From Echria macrotheca (lineage: Eukaryota; Ascomycota; Sordariomycetes; Sordariales; Schizotheciaceae): 64,000 nt of DNA. Below are positions 29,884-40,290 of this stretch, piece by piece. The notes beneath the pieces are model-generated. The model was not told where the DNA came from. It searched no databases and saw only the letters and a list, made by a program, of their open reading frames with translations. The stretch's first letter is position 1, and the number at the start of each line of letters is the position of its first letter. The translations under genes and the position numbers were made by a program. Location: NCBI GenBank assembly GCA_030411725.1, contig MU839829.1:62001-126000 (forward strand), given 5' to 3'.

Positions 29884-30570
29884 CTGTTCCAGCGAGTCAA
29901 CTAATGGCGACTCTTTTCGGCCTGGTTGAAGCGAAGAGCGCCGAAGGGTTCAAGAACTTGGCAGTTTGTCGCGGAGTGCGGAGGCCTGATCAGGAGGACG
30001 GTAGCTGGACTTCGTTGAGGTATGGTCGTAGGTAGACTGCGATGCGGGGTTATGAGGTGATGAGAAACGAAACTGGGCAGAAGGAGGAGAAAACTGCTAT
30101 TCTATTGGCTTCCTCTGATAAGCATCGGAACACTAACCCGTTAGGGTTACTGCTGAGGTGAAATCCAAAACACGACCTGCTTCTTGCTTGAACATAAGGA
30201 ATCTGCACATGGTCCCTACAAGTTGAAGACCTTCCTGCCCGGGCAGTGGGGTTCTACTTGCAGTAACAACCTGAGGAGGTTAGGTAGGTACCTAGGTATC
30301 CAGTGACTTCCGAGCTCAGCTTTCCACGATACCTACTGCCCTGACCCTGCTCTGTACCTTCTGTTCATGGTGTCTAGGAAGGCGGCCCCGACAAAAGCGG
30401 TGAAGAAAGACTTTGGAAGGCGTTTGCATATTCAAGTCCTTGCTGCCAGCTCCTTTTCCACCTTCACCACCGACCACAGTCCATGCATCAGTTCAACCCC
30501 ACCAGAGTCTGTCTCCGTACCCCTGTACTCATCTCTCCCCAAACACCAACAGTACTTGCCCGCATCAAAT
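29884..30570. promoter_or_regulatory. Divergent intergenic region, F-box gene and RRM gene
   Basis: Holds both promoters and the leader of the RRM gene (pyrimidine-rich, CCACCTTCACCACCGACC). Contains one copy of a 31-bp dispersed motif at 30290..30320. An in-frame ATG at 30367 would extend the RRM protein by 68 residues, but the intervening sequence looks like untranslated leader. Confidence 0.45.
30290..30320 (+). repeat. Dispersed 31-bp motif, copy 1
   Basis: ACCTAGGTATCCAGTGACTT and the next 11 bases match 35468..35498 (in intron 6 of kinase gene A) at 25 of 31 positions. Both start with CCTAGGTA and end near GAGCTCA. Confidence 0.6.
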
Positions 30571-31222
30571 ATGAACGCCTCCTGGCAAAATATAGAACCC
30601 TCCAAACGGGTCTACCTCGGCAACCTCAGCTACACGACAACCGCCAACGATATCGAGAAAGTGCTGTGGGAGCATGGCCTAGGCCACTGCTCCCAGGTCC
30701 ACATGCTTCGAAAGCCCATCAGCCAGCTCAGCTGGGGATACTGTTTTGTCAATTTTACGACACGCGAAGTGGCTTCCAGGGCGCTCACCTCTCTCCAAGG
30801 TATTGTCGTCGACCGCCGCCCGCTGAGAGTTGAGCCGCCGCAGCAGCTGTTGGGCCCGTACAAAACCCCCCTGGAGGTCTCGAGACTCTACGTTGGTGGT
30901 CTCGGCCCTGTGATGAACCAGGAGGAGAATGATATTGAGATCTGGTGGATTTTCAATGGGTTTGAGATGTGGGTGTTTCCCTCCCCTTCTTCCATCTCGA
31001 TGTTAGATCATACTGATCAGTATATGCTCCAGCTCTGCGATCGGTGAGCGGACCCCAGCTTACTCAGCTAGTTTGCCTTGGGGAAATCCTCCTGGCAACC
31101 GCTATGGTGTCTATGTCGATTTCTGGACGACCGACGAGGCAAAGAGGGCCCGTCGAGCCATCAACGGCATGCCCTACGGGGACGGCAAATTACACGTCTT
31201 CTACGCGACGAATTTCCCCTAG
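30571..31222 (+). CDS. Two-RRM RNA-binding protein, 195 aa
   Basis: Exons 30571..30968 and 31033..31222. The 64-nt intron (GTGGGT to CCAG, branch ACTGATC) joins AT+C. RRM1 has RNP2 KRVYLGNLSY and RNP1 WGYCFVNFTT. RRM2 has RNP2 SRLYVGGLGP and, after the splice, RNP1 NRYGVYVDFW, then ARRAINGMPYGDGKLHVFY. The protein is little more than the two RRMs in tandem, so RNA binding is the likely function. The target and complex are unknown. The start is taken at MNASWQNIEPSKRVYLG because the sequence before it has leader character. Confidence 0.85.
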
Positions 31223-31673
31223 CGCGTTGTTATCCCCCCGGGCGCCGCGAGACCCTCCGCGCCGTCCCGCACGGCGAGCGAGGGTGGCCCGCGATAGTAC
31301 CACGAGGCGCGGGAGGCTCGGAAACGCGCCATCATGGATCCAGCAACTGGCGCTCCAGACCGGCTCCGCCCAAGTAGAAGCTTTTCCGGGGTGTTGTTGG
31401 AAGGATTCAAGGACCTTCCTGGCCAGCGCATCGCCGGCGATACTGGTGCCAAGACCGGTCTGACTGTTTAGTCTCCTCGTTTACTTGCAGCAGCAAACGG
31501 AAGACGCTGCCCACAGCGGATGTATTGTACCTACTTGCATAGACTGATCTGGCTTAGCCAACAGCCCAGCGGAGGTTTTCCATACCACTGCAGAATAGAT
31601 GTCCATCTTTGAGCTTAGTTCCCCACAGTCTCTTCTCTTAGTTGACCGTCGTAACCTCACACCCAGATACGCT
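31223..31673. other. Intergenic between convergent 3' ends
   Basis: GC-rich 3' flank of the RRM gene, then the 3' flank of the MDR gene. No gene. Confidence 0.45.
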
Positions 31674-32777
31674 CTACAACATGGGATGTTCAATGACCAG
31701 CTTCTGGACCCCTTGTTTTCCTGTGAACGCATCCTCCATCCCCTGCAGCGCCTCCTCGGCGTTCCGAATAATCTTCGGCGGCGGCAACGACTTCCAGTAC
31801 TGCTTGTGATTCTCAACGAGCCAAGTCACAATCTTCTCCTGCTTCTGCCACCAGCCCGGATGGTCCCTCTCCTGATCGGCATCATGCTTGCGCGAGTACA
31901 GCGCAAAGTCCCAGTCCGGATCCTGCGGCACGGGCAAGACGGCCGCCAGTCTCGCCCTGCCGCTCTTCACGACCTCGTCCGACAAGCACGACTTGGCAAT
32001 CGCCGCCGTGCTCTTCGAATAGTCCGGAACCGGAGTGCCAGGCCGCTCAAAGATGCCAAGGCCCACGGCAACCGCATCGATGACGGCCTCCAGCTCGACA
32101 CCCAATTCCTTGACCGTCCCGCGGACCTGGTCGACGACATCGGGCGCGCGGTAGTCAAACACATGCGTCGCGCCGGCGTCCCTGACGAGCTCCAGGTTGG
32201 CCTTCGACGCAGTCACCAGGATATACCGAATCCCCGCCGCCTTGGCAAGCTGGATCGAAGCCCACCCCACCGCCCCGGCGCCGCCCCAAATCAGCACGGC
32301 CTGGTCGGCCGGATCGATGCCCTCCATGCCCAGCGGCGGGAAGGCGAAGCCGAGCACGTTGAACAGCGCGTCCGCGGCCGTCTGCGCCAGGCCCGGCATG
32401 CGCACGGCCGTAAGCAGATCAAAATCGTCGGGCCGCAGCCAGACCATGTACGGGTTGGCGAGGAGGTAGGCCTGGTGGGCGCCGGCGTGGATCGGGCGCT
32501 GGTGGCCCGGCATGGTGATGCCCATTACGGCGTCGCCGGGGCGGAAGGGCGCGTCGGGACCGGTCGAGATGACGTCGCCGGTGAACTCGTAGCCCATCAC
32601 GAAGGAGTGGTAGCCCATGTAGAAGTGGCGGATGTCGCCCGGGTTGATGGCTGAGTATTTCACCTTGACTAGGGACTGGGAGCCCGTCGGGGTGTAGGGG
32701 CGCGGAATGGTTTTTATGAAGGGCTTTCCTGTATCGGGGAGGTAGAGGGCCTTGAAGGACTCGTCTGGGGAAGACAT
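31674..32777 (-). CDS. Medium-chain dehydrogenase/reductase, zinc-less enoyl-reductase type, 367 aa
   Basis: Single exon. I take ATG 32777 (MSSPDESFKALYLPDTGKPF); upstream in-frame codons look random. The GroES-like half has SLVKVKYSAINPGDIRHFYM and MGYEFTGDVISTGPDAPFRP, then GDAVMGITMPGH. It lacks the catalytic zinc Cys/His set (there is no GHE). The Rossmann half has QAVLIWGGAGAVGWASIQLA and AGATHVFDYRAPDVVDQVRG. This is the fold of NADPH-dependent enoyl or quinone reductases, including the trans-acting reductases of polyketide clusters. No polyketide synthase is nearby, so a stand-alone oxidoreductase is more likely. Confidence 0.85.
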   Translation of the reverse strand: MSSPDESFKALYLPDTGKPFIKTIPRPYTPTGSQSLVKVKYSAINPGDIRHFYMGYHSFVMGYEFTGDVISTGPDAPFRPGDAVMGITMPGHQRPIHAGAHQAYLLANPYMVWLRPDDFDLLTAVRMPGLAQTAADALFNVLGFAFPPLGMEGIDPADQAVLIWGGAGAVGWASIQLAKAAGIRYILVTASKANLELVRDAGATHVFDYRAPDVVDQVRGTVKELGVELEAVIDAVAVGLGIFERPGTPVPDYSKSTAAIAKSCLSDEVVKSGRARLAAVLPVPQDPDWDFALYSRKHDADQERDHPGWWQKQEKIVTWLVENHKQYWKSLPPPKIIRNAEEALQGMEDAFTGKQGVQKLVIEHPML

Positions 32778-33904
32778 GGTGATTTGATCTGAGGTGGTCT
32801 TGGTGGGTCGAGATTTGAAGGGTCTTGTGTTCCTGGAAAAGTGATAAGCTAGTTGATGGCATCTTATGCTCCATCGGGTCCAATGGCACACTCATATAGA
32901 TGGACATATCTCCTCCGTCGGCGGTGGCTACCTGAGGAAGGATGCGGATTTTGGCCCAATCGGGACGCACACCCGACAAATGAGACTCCTCCGCCGAATC
33001 TCCGACCGCAACCCCGATTTCCCACGGTATACAGAATCCTTCAGGCAGACAATGCTGTGCGGGATGCGCACCGCTGACAAATCATGCTTCGAAACCCCAT
33101 GACGCAACCAAGCCGCTTTTGATGGTGATCTATGACTCCTTTGCGGGCTCTAGCCAAGTTTATACTATCATTCCACTGCCAACAACATAGGTCAAAGTCC
33201 GAGGCGTCCAATCGAATGGGTGCTGCGTAGGTGGCTGCTTCGGATTTATGCATTGCAAACGCTCAATGCCCAGCGTCGACTGGTTTTTGGCGACTTTTTT
33301 TGCGAGAACTTCACGGCTATCTTTGTGAGAAAGTTGGCGACTGTCTCTGGGAGAAGTCCGGAATTATTTCTGCGAAAATTAAAGGCAAAGTTTTGGAACC
33401 TACATCTACATCTAGAAGAAATATCACCACCGGTTTGGAACGGACTGCGTGGGGAAAAGGGGGGCGTGCTTGTATTTTACATCTTAGCGACCAACCTAAA
33501 GACAGTCATGCCCATACTTTAACTACAAAGTGCCCCAATTAAACCCGTTCAAATTAGCACTTGATTAGATAGGGTAAAGCAAGGCTCATTCCTGTGTGTT
33601 TATTCCACACATTGTCCCTATTTGTCGTTTCAGTCCGTTTGTAGAGGTGTTACCAAATCTTTGGTTTCCTGACAACAAAGACTCATCGTATCCTCGTTCC
33701 TGAAATTCGCTTTGTTCGTATCTAGCTGTCAGTCGCATCCGGGAAAGTCTTCCGCCAGAAGTCAGACAGAAATAGACAAAGGATGAGTCTGGATATAGCA
33801 GCGCATACACCCATCGGGGTAAATCTCCGCTAGATACCTGTGAACGAACGGGAACCGGAACCAACAACAGCATCAATACCCACTTAGGTTCCGTATCAGC
33901 CAAA
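32778..33904. promoter_or_regulatory. Divergent intergenic region, MDR gene and kinase gene A
   Basis: 1.1 kb, presumably both promoters. Short frames at 33220-33540 have no motif. Nothing else seen. Confidence 0.4.
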
Positions 33905-36217
33905 ATGGCGGCTCCAGGAAATCCATTACAGCCCAATAATCGGCAGCGCAAGGCCCAGTCTTGTGACAGGGCCGACCAGTACAATCGGGGAACCATCGAA
34001 AACACTGCGGACTACGATCCCAATCTCAACTGGAACACGGTGAGCGGCAGACAAATGCCGTACGCAGGCGCTGGTTTGACAATAAACAACTGGCCCGGTG
34101 TCGTTCCGGCAGCCTTCCTCCCGGTTCCTCCTGCAGTACAGACAGTTCGGAACCGACGGAAGACGGGTCTAAAATACTATCGGCTTTCCGATAGAGTGCG
34201 GGGACAGGATCCCGCCAGAAGGGATGCTGCGCGCGACAGGATACGCACATTTGCGAAATACTGGAACATCCATCACGGGTTGACGTTTGTCAAGTTGCTG
34301 GGCTGGGGTGGTCTAGGGCTCGTGGGACTGTTTTCCCGCACGTCTCCTGCGGGAATAGACTACTATGTGGCCAAGTGCAATATGACCGCGAGTCCAGACC
34401 TTGATCTAGAAGATGAAGCACGCTTTATTGAGGTGAGTACCTATCAATTGATCTGGAAATCTCTTGATCCAGTCAGGAGATTTTGCGACTGATGGCCGTC
34501 ATAGCAACTTCATGGCTGCCGGCACGTTATAAAGATCATCCCCAATCCGGGCACTACGACCGGCGCCCCAACGCGAACCAGGTTCGGGCTGATAATGGAG
34601 TATTGTCCGCGGGGGAACCTGGGCAAGATTATTCTCAAGCTGTCCGAACGACGACATGTAAGGAATGCGCGTACGGGAAGGCGGCCCCGGCCAGGGATCA
34701 ACATGCCCGACCGGGGCTTGTGGCTTATATTTCAATGCCGCAAGTTATCCTCTGAATGTTCATGCACGTTGGAAACTAACTGATGACCAGTGGCGAGAAT
34801 GGTCGCTGGGATGCATTACCCCCCTGTTCACTGGGGAGATTCTGTTCTTATGCCTCTTGGCCAAGGTGTTGACGAGGAGGTTCCAGATCCGGCAACCCAG
34901 GTCACACCCGTCGCAACAACGCTCATGGGTATGACAGTTCACCCCATCCACCATACATACCGGCTTTACTTGATGGCTGGGGAAGAATATGTCCACTTCG
35001 ATCTGGATCCGAGCAATGGTAAGCTTCCAGTCATGTACTCCTTGAGCTCTTGGAAACCTCCCCCTATTAACAAGGGCAGTGCTAATTGGGGAGATGCTTG
35101 GCCCTGTTGGCGCCGCCAACGGCCCTTACCCGCCTGCGGAACACACCGTGCTTCCAGTTTTTAAGGTTGGTCGCCATCCCTTCGGCCCAGATTGTCTACA
35201 CGTGGAGGATTCTAATGCCGCGCCACACTGCAGCTGAGCGACTTCGGAACGATGGTAAACAGCCGCGCTCCCCGACCGATTTGGGGACAAAAGTAAGCTC
35301 TGCCACGTCAACGTCTATAGGCCAGTGCTAAGAAAAATTCTAATGTTGCGGTAGCGCGGCCGGCACCATTTTCATTCCCATCCAGAATGAATATTCGAAT
35401 GATTGGGAACTACGTGACTGGGGGAAACGCGCATGGCATGCGCCGGTAAGTTCTGCCGGTCCTCGATACCTAGGTAGGTAGTGACTCCTGAGCTCACCCA
35501 CCTGCTTCACAGGAGCAATTCTCAACCGAGTGGGAGTATGTAGCGGGGGGCAACCCCGTAGGCGCAACTGTGGCCGGCCAATGGGGCTTCCGCATGAACA
35601 TATGGGGAGTGGGATACATCATGTGGTCGCTCATTACCAAGTGCTACCCTCCGGACGGCCGTCGCCCCTATCTATGGACGCCCAACGCCCAGCCGCCCGC
35701 CCCTGCTCCGCCACCTAGGTGGACATATGCCGGATATCTGCTAGACGACAGCGTATTCGGGGACGTTGACCGTTCGCTCCGGGAGCTCGTGGCCGAATGC
35801 ATGTCCGACAACCCCCAGGACCGACCCGACGACGGCAGCCTTCTCGAAAGGATCAACAACAGACTCGCTCAGCCTCAAAATACGTGGGGTGCGAGAGATT
35901 TCCCCGACTCGAGGCTCAATAACTTCACGCAGAGTTTGGTCTGCCAGCCACCGGAGATCACCGCATACGACGCCCAACAGTTGGCAGACGTGAGTAACCC
36001 TGACTGTCCTGTGCTCTTCTTATCACCCTCACATCTGGATGCTGATGACGTGCGTTTGAAGTGGTTGCAACTAGCAGTGAATGGTGCTGGTCCAAACCCC
36101 GCAGGTGCTGTGGCCTACACATTCCAGAACACCAACCCCGCCACCTTACTCACCGCACAGGATCCTCGGGGTCTGAATCTGGGCCGGCTTCCGGGAGGCC
36201 TCGGGCCCGGGTGGTGA
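33905..36217 (+). CDS. Divergent protein kinase, copy A, 619 aa, eight exons
   Basis: Exons: 33905..34432, 34505..34739, 34791..35018, 35080..35165, 35234..35292, 35355..35445, 35513..35989, 36062..36217; total 1,860 nt in phase. The N-terminal 125 residues are unlike known kinases. Kinase landmarks: Gly loop LLGWGGLGLVGLF (about 131-143), VAIK-type Lys in YYVAKCN (K157), hinge EYCPRGNLGKI, catalytic loop HFDLDPSN (ending N329), LSDFG (360-364), APE at 408-410 (AWHAPEQFS), subdomain IX MNIWGVGYIMWSLIT, and the late Arg in NPQDRPDD. Lys, Asp, Asn, DFG and APE are present, so activity is possible, but HRD is HFD and the usual Lys after it is Asp. Intron 2 has a GC donor (GCAAGT), which the paralogue supports. 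Tandem with copy B, same strand. Substrate unknown. Confidence 0.85.
35468..35498 (+). repeat. Dispersed 31-bp motif, copy 2 (inside kinase A intron 6)
   Basis: Matches 30290..30320 at 25 of 31 bases. It lies between donor GTAAGT at 35446 and acceptor CACAG at 35512. Confidence 0.6.
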
Positions 36218-36745
36218 TTGTCGTGTATGAGGAACACCATGTAAATAACAAGATTGAAACAATAGACTCGCCTTCCAATCATGGATTGCTGGCGGAAGCT
36301 CACTTCAAGGCTCTGCGTTGGTATTTCTACCGATTCAGGGGGAATATCGCTGTAGAGAGTGTGTCATTTGCCCGGATTCTTCTGCCGGACCGTACCTGAC
36401 CAAAAAGTGCCGTTTTGCCAGGGATATGCAAAGCGTCTTTGTCCTGGCTCGCGCATCTCAAATATGTCGAATCCGGAAGCGGGCTTATCCGAGCTCATCC
36501 TAGCTCAAGGACTGCTAGTCGAGCACTCAAGACGAACAAAGGAGATACGGGTGGTTATAACTTATAAGCCTCGGATCTCAAGCAGTCATCGAGTGGCAAC
36601 TTGACTGAACACGGGACATCACATTGGATAAGGCACCCCATCGACATTCATCGGTAACGGACTCGTTTCGGAGCAAGCTTCAAATCATTGGGACAAGGTT
36701 GTGTTCAAATTCTCCAACAAGCCAGTACGGACAAGGTGCCTCGTC
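36218..36745. other. Intergenic between the two kinase genes
   Basis: Kinase A 3' flank and kinase B promoter/leader. No gene. An upstream in-frame Met at 36701 would add 15 residues to kinase B. Confidence 0.45.
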
Positions 36746-39505
36746 ATGCCCCCGAAAATCGTACTCGCTGGGCAGTGGGCGGGCCGAGGTCGAGGGGGTG
36801 GTGGGAGAGGCGGTGCTGGTAGGGGCGGTGGAGCCCCGGCCGGAGGAGTTCCGGCCGGGGCTCCTGGCGCAGGACCTGCGGCCGGTCTGGCTGCGATCCC
36901 GCCAGCGGTGCCGCCACCACCACCAGCACCGGCACCAGTGGCGGCACCTGCAGTAGGACAGGCCTGGCCCAGGCCACCGCGGGGAACTGCTGCTCGAGAG
37001 CATTACAAGCACAAACTACGTATTTCCGACAGACACGATCGCGCGAACCGAGGAGAGTACCAGTACGACAGAAGAAGTCGCAGACACATCTGGAATATCC
37101 AAACCATACCATGGGCTGGCGCTACCCAACTGGTACAGAATTGGCCGGGCATCATAGCGGCCGATTACATCCGGACCCCGGCCAACAACAATAACGTTGC
37201 TAACCCTCCCGTGGGCCCGCTGTACCCCGTTTCCGACGAAGTGCTGCCGGTGAATGAGGTCCTTGAGTGGGGATACCGAGGACCTGCGACTAGTCGCCAA
37301 ATGGCCAGACGTCGGGCGCGTGCAATGGCATGGCTCCTGAGAGAACGGGACCCTCGGAGGGTCAACGCGCATCGTCAAGAAGCCAACGTGGTCCAGTTCG
37401 TCAAGATTCTTGGCTGGGGCGGGCAAGGTGTCGCCGCCCTCTTCATGCGACTTGATCCCGCCTGGAGCTGGAGGCACCCGGCGCGAGGTCCTCCGCCGCA
37501 GTTCTACGTGGGAAAGTGCCGTCTCGACGGGAACGTTGACCGTTCAAATGATGAGGGGGTTGCAACCGAGGTGGGTGAATTTTATACCAGGCCAGCCAGT
37601 CGTGCTTCTGAAGCCATGGACGCCCCCCTTCCTCACGGTTCACCAGCTAATTTGATGGGCATGTACCAGAACTTCCTAAGAGCGAAACACGTCATTCAAA
37701 TCCTTGAAGAGGCCCGAACCAACGCGCCCCCGCTCTGGTATACCCAGGTTCTGTTGCTTGAGTACGCCCCCCGCGGAAACCTGTTCAAGGTCATTAACAA
37801 AGCCTCGGGATACAAAAACGAGAATCCTCATCCCCTGCCCGACAAAGCCCTGTGGTTGTGGTTCAAGTGTTGTGAGTTGTTTTGTCCGCCCCACCGTCGG
37901 GTCCCACATCCTTTTGGCAATCACCAAACTGAATAGCGCTGAAGAAAATACAGTATTCAGAATGGCCGTTGCATTGAAGTACCCTCCCAAGCACTGGACC
38001 AATTTCCAAGGCGCCACGTTTCCACTCGTTGGGGGGAATCCGCCTACCCTGAGGAATCTGGTCGACGAAGACCTGCCCAATCCGGCCTTCCCTGGCCTGG
38101 CTGGTGTCCTGGGGACTTTCCAACACAACCTGAACAACACCGACTATGCGCATTTTGATATGGATCCGGGAAATGGTAAGTCATGAGTCTGCCAATGCTC
38201 GGTGAACCGTTGCTGAGGTCTGACGCATAGTGCTGGTTGGGGACTTTGAGGCCGGGCATCCAGAGCATCAAATTGCCCAGGTGCTCAAGGTTTGTGTCTC
38301 AAGCGTCAGAGACACCTGATTCTGACTAGTGCGCAGCTTAATGACTTCGGCTTGCTCGAAGACGTAGCGAATATTCCTATGCCCCCGTGAGTCACCGGCT
38401 GCTCACTTCTCAGTTCCTGTTATTAATCACCTAGTACTCTGGAATAGGAGCCAAGATCCCGGTAACCCGAGTGATTGGTGGCGACTCCGATCGATTGGAA
38501 AGGCGGAATGGTGGGCTCCTGTTAGTCTAATCCTTTGCCACTGAGATATACGGCGCAGAGAAGACTGACTAGGCCTGGGAATTACCCACCCATGGGTACC
38601 CATGGGTTACCCACGCATTTTTTGGGTACCCATGGGTCACCCGGACCCATGGGTAATTCCTAGGCCTAAGACTGACTGCGTGCCTAGGAGCAATTCTCAC
38701 CGGAATGGAACTACATCTGTGCATTCCCGCCAAGAAACCAGCCGAATCCCGCACACAACGCGAGGGTAGCCGGAAACTACTCGTATAAACTGAACATCTG
38801 GGGCATCGGATTCATCATGTGGTCGCTAATCACGCGGTGCTATCCGCCAAAGGGCCGTCGGCCGGACGACCATCCAGCTTTTCAGCCTCCCAATGCAGGG
38901 CCAAATCAGCCGAGGCGGTGGACGCACGGTGCCTACCTTTTCGATCCGGAATTCGACAACGTCGACTATACCCTGCGCCGGCTCGTGGCCCGGTGTATGG
39001 CCGACGACCCGGCAGACCGCCCCGACCTGCCCACGCTCCAGAGGCACATCAATGTCAACCTGGGACGGCCAAGGAACGCGTGGGCGGACGACCGAAGCCA
39101 GGACGATACCGTGGTCAAGGCGGCCATGTCTCGCTTCGTAGACCACCCTGGCTATGAGAGGGCTTACAGCAGGCCAGATTTAGAAAAGGTACTTGCAGAC
39201 TCACACACACGCCCCTAGAATCATCTCAACGGGGCACATGCATAGGGATTTACTGACACCATCTCGTTCCTTCACAGTGGCTGGCCAGCGCGCCCCGTCC
39301 AGATCCAAACAACCCCAACGCTCTGAGGGAGACATTCCTGAATGACGTCGACGAAATTTTGCAACCCACCTGGGCGAAGCGACACAAAGGAAAGATAAAA
39401 TACTATCAAAAACTGCCGCTGGCACGACAGGCGGCGAATCCACCACCGCCGGCAAACCCAGGTCAGCCGGGCAACCCTGGAGTGCTGGGGCAGCCTTGGA
39501 TATAA
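36746..39505 (+). CDS. Divergent protein kinase, copy B, 719 aa, eight exons
   Basis: Exons: 36746..37570, 37670..37871, 37954..38175, 38231..38289, 38337..38386, 38448..38520, 38688..39188, 39278..39505; total 2,160 nt in phase. All seven introns sit at the same places and phases as in copy A. The N-terminus adds an RGG-rich stretch (RGRGGGGRGGAGRGGG) and a Pro/Ala-rich linker. Landmarks: ILGWGGQGVAALF (221-233), K257 in FYVGKCR, EYAPRGNLFKV, HFDMDPGN (409-416), LNDFG (437-441), WAPEQFS, LNIWGIGFIMWSLIT, DDPADRPDLPTLQRHI. HRD is again HFD. Intron 1 is 99 nt and stop-free, so it is easily mistaken for coding. Intron 6 contains a MITE. The TAA stop (39503-39505) lies in the target duplication of the next transposon. 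Confidence 0.87.
38570..38668. mobile_element. 99-bp palindromic MITE in kinase B intron 6 (hAT-like 8-bp duplication)
   Basis: Nearly one continuous inverted repeat. The ends read TAGGCCTGGGAATTACCCA and its partner TAGGCCTAGGAATTACCCA on the other strand, and both arms carry ACCCATGGGT units. It is flanked by the exact 8-bp direct repeat AGACTGAC (38562-38569 and 38669-38676). An 8-bp duplication is typical of hAT elements. The duplicated ACTGAC also serves as the likely branch site of the intron, so the insertion gave the intron two branch-like sequences while leaving donor GTTAGT and acceptor CTAG usable. Confidence 0.9.
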
Positions 39506-39507
39506 AG

Positions 39508-40290
39508 TGGCATCTGATAGGGGTGCACCCCCCTTTTGCTACGGGTGCATCCCCTCGCCATAGCGTTTTACGCATATGTCCTTTAATTTACCGTTGATAC
39601 TTTTCCTGAAAGCTGTATATATATTTATCAAAGGGTTATTTCCTATGTATAAAGGGGTTTAAACTTGTAAAGGCTTATAAAAGTAGAGGTATAAGGCAGT
39701 TGCGTTTATTCGCTAGACCCCTGTGGGTATTCGTCAGGTCGAGACCTTTTTTATCTTATTTCCGGTAGATAGAGGTTTAAGAACCTAACTAATAAATCGT
39801 AAAGCCCTTATTAATAAGACTTTTGGCATTGCTAATACGACGAAACGCTTGTATTTTAGATGTAGGCGAAAAAAATATCTTCGAGGGGATGCACCCCCCT
39901 TTTGATCCGCGCGCATTCCCGCTATGATGCATTTTCGAGCAGATCTTTAATTAGAAACCTTCTGGTACGGAAGAAAATGGTAGAGGGCCATAACTACAAG
40001 ACTTTCAATCTAATTATCCAGTTTGCAATCTTCTGTTTGCCCAAAAATAAGACATCATTTATCTCAACCTAACGAGTAAGTCATAACGACCTTATAGCTC
40101 CACGCTCATCAGCCTTTACATGTCCCATGAGAGTCTCGGTACTATAGATAAGCCCATCATAACCATATATCTCACAACTTCTAAAGGATATCATAAGTAG
40201 ACAGGTAGGTAGTCGGGTACAAACGCTGGACGGGGGGTGTGCACCTCACCCATAGCAAAAGGGGGGTGTTGCAACCCTCATCAGGTGCCA
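39508..40290. mobile_element. 783-bp non-autonomous TIR element abutting kinase B stop codon
   Basis: The ends are imperfect inverted repeats of about 50 bp, starting TGGCAYCTGAT and continuing through CCCCCCTTTTGCTA. It is flanked by the 5-bp direct repeat TAAAG (39503-39507 and 40291-40295). A third, forward copy of the terminal motif (GGGGATGCACCCCCCTTTTG) lies inside at about 39882-39925, so the left part may be internally duplicated. The interior is moderately AT-rich without a usable frame. I cannot assign a superfamily from a 5-bp duplication alone. Confidence 0.8.

Noticed and set aside
31599..32654. 351-codon + strand frame opposite the MDR gene
   Set aside because: Antisense shadow; Arg/His-rich and without domain features.
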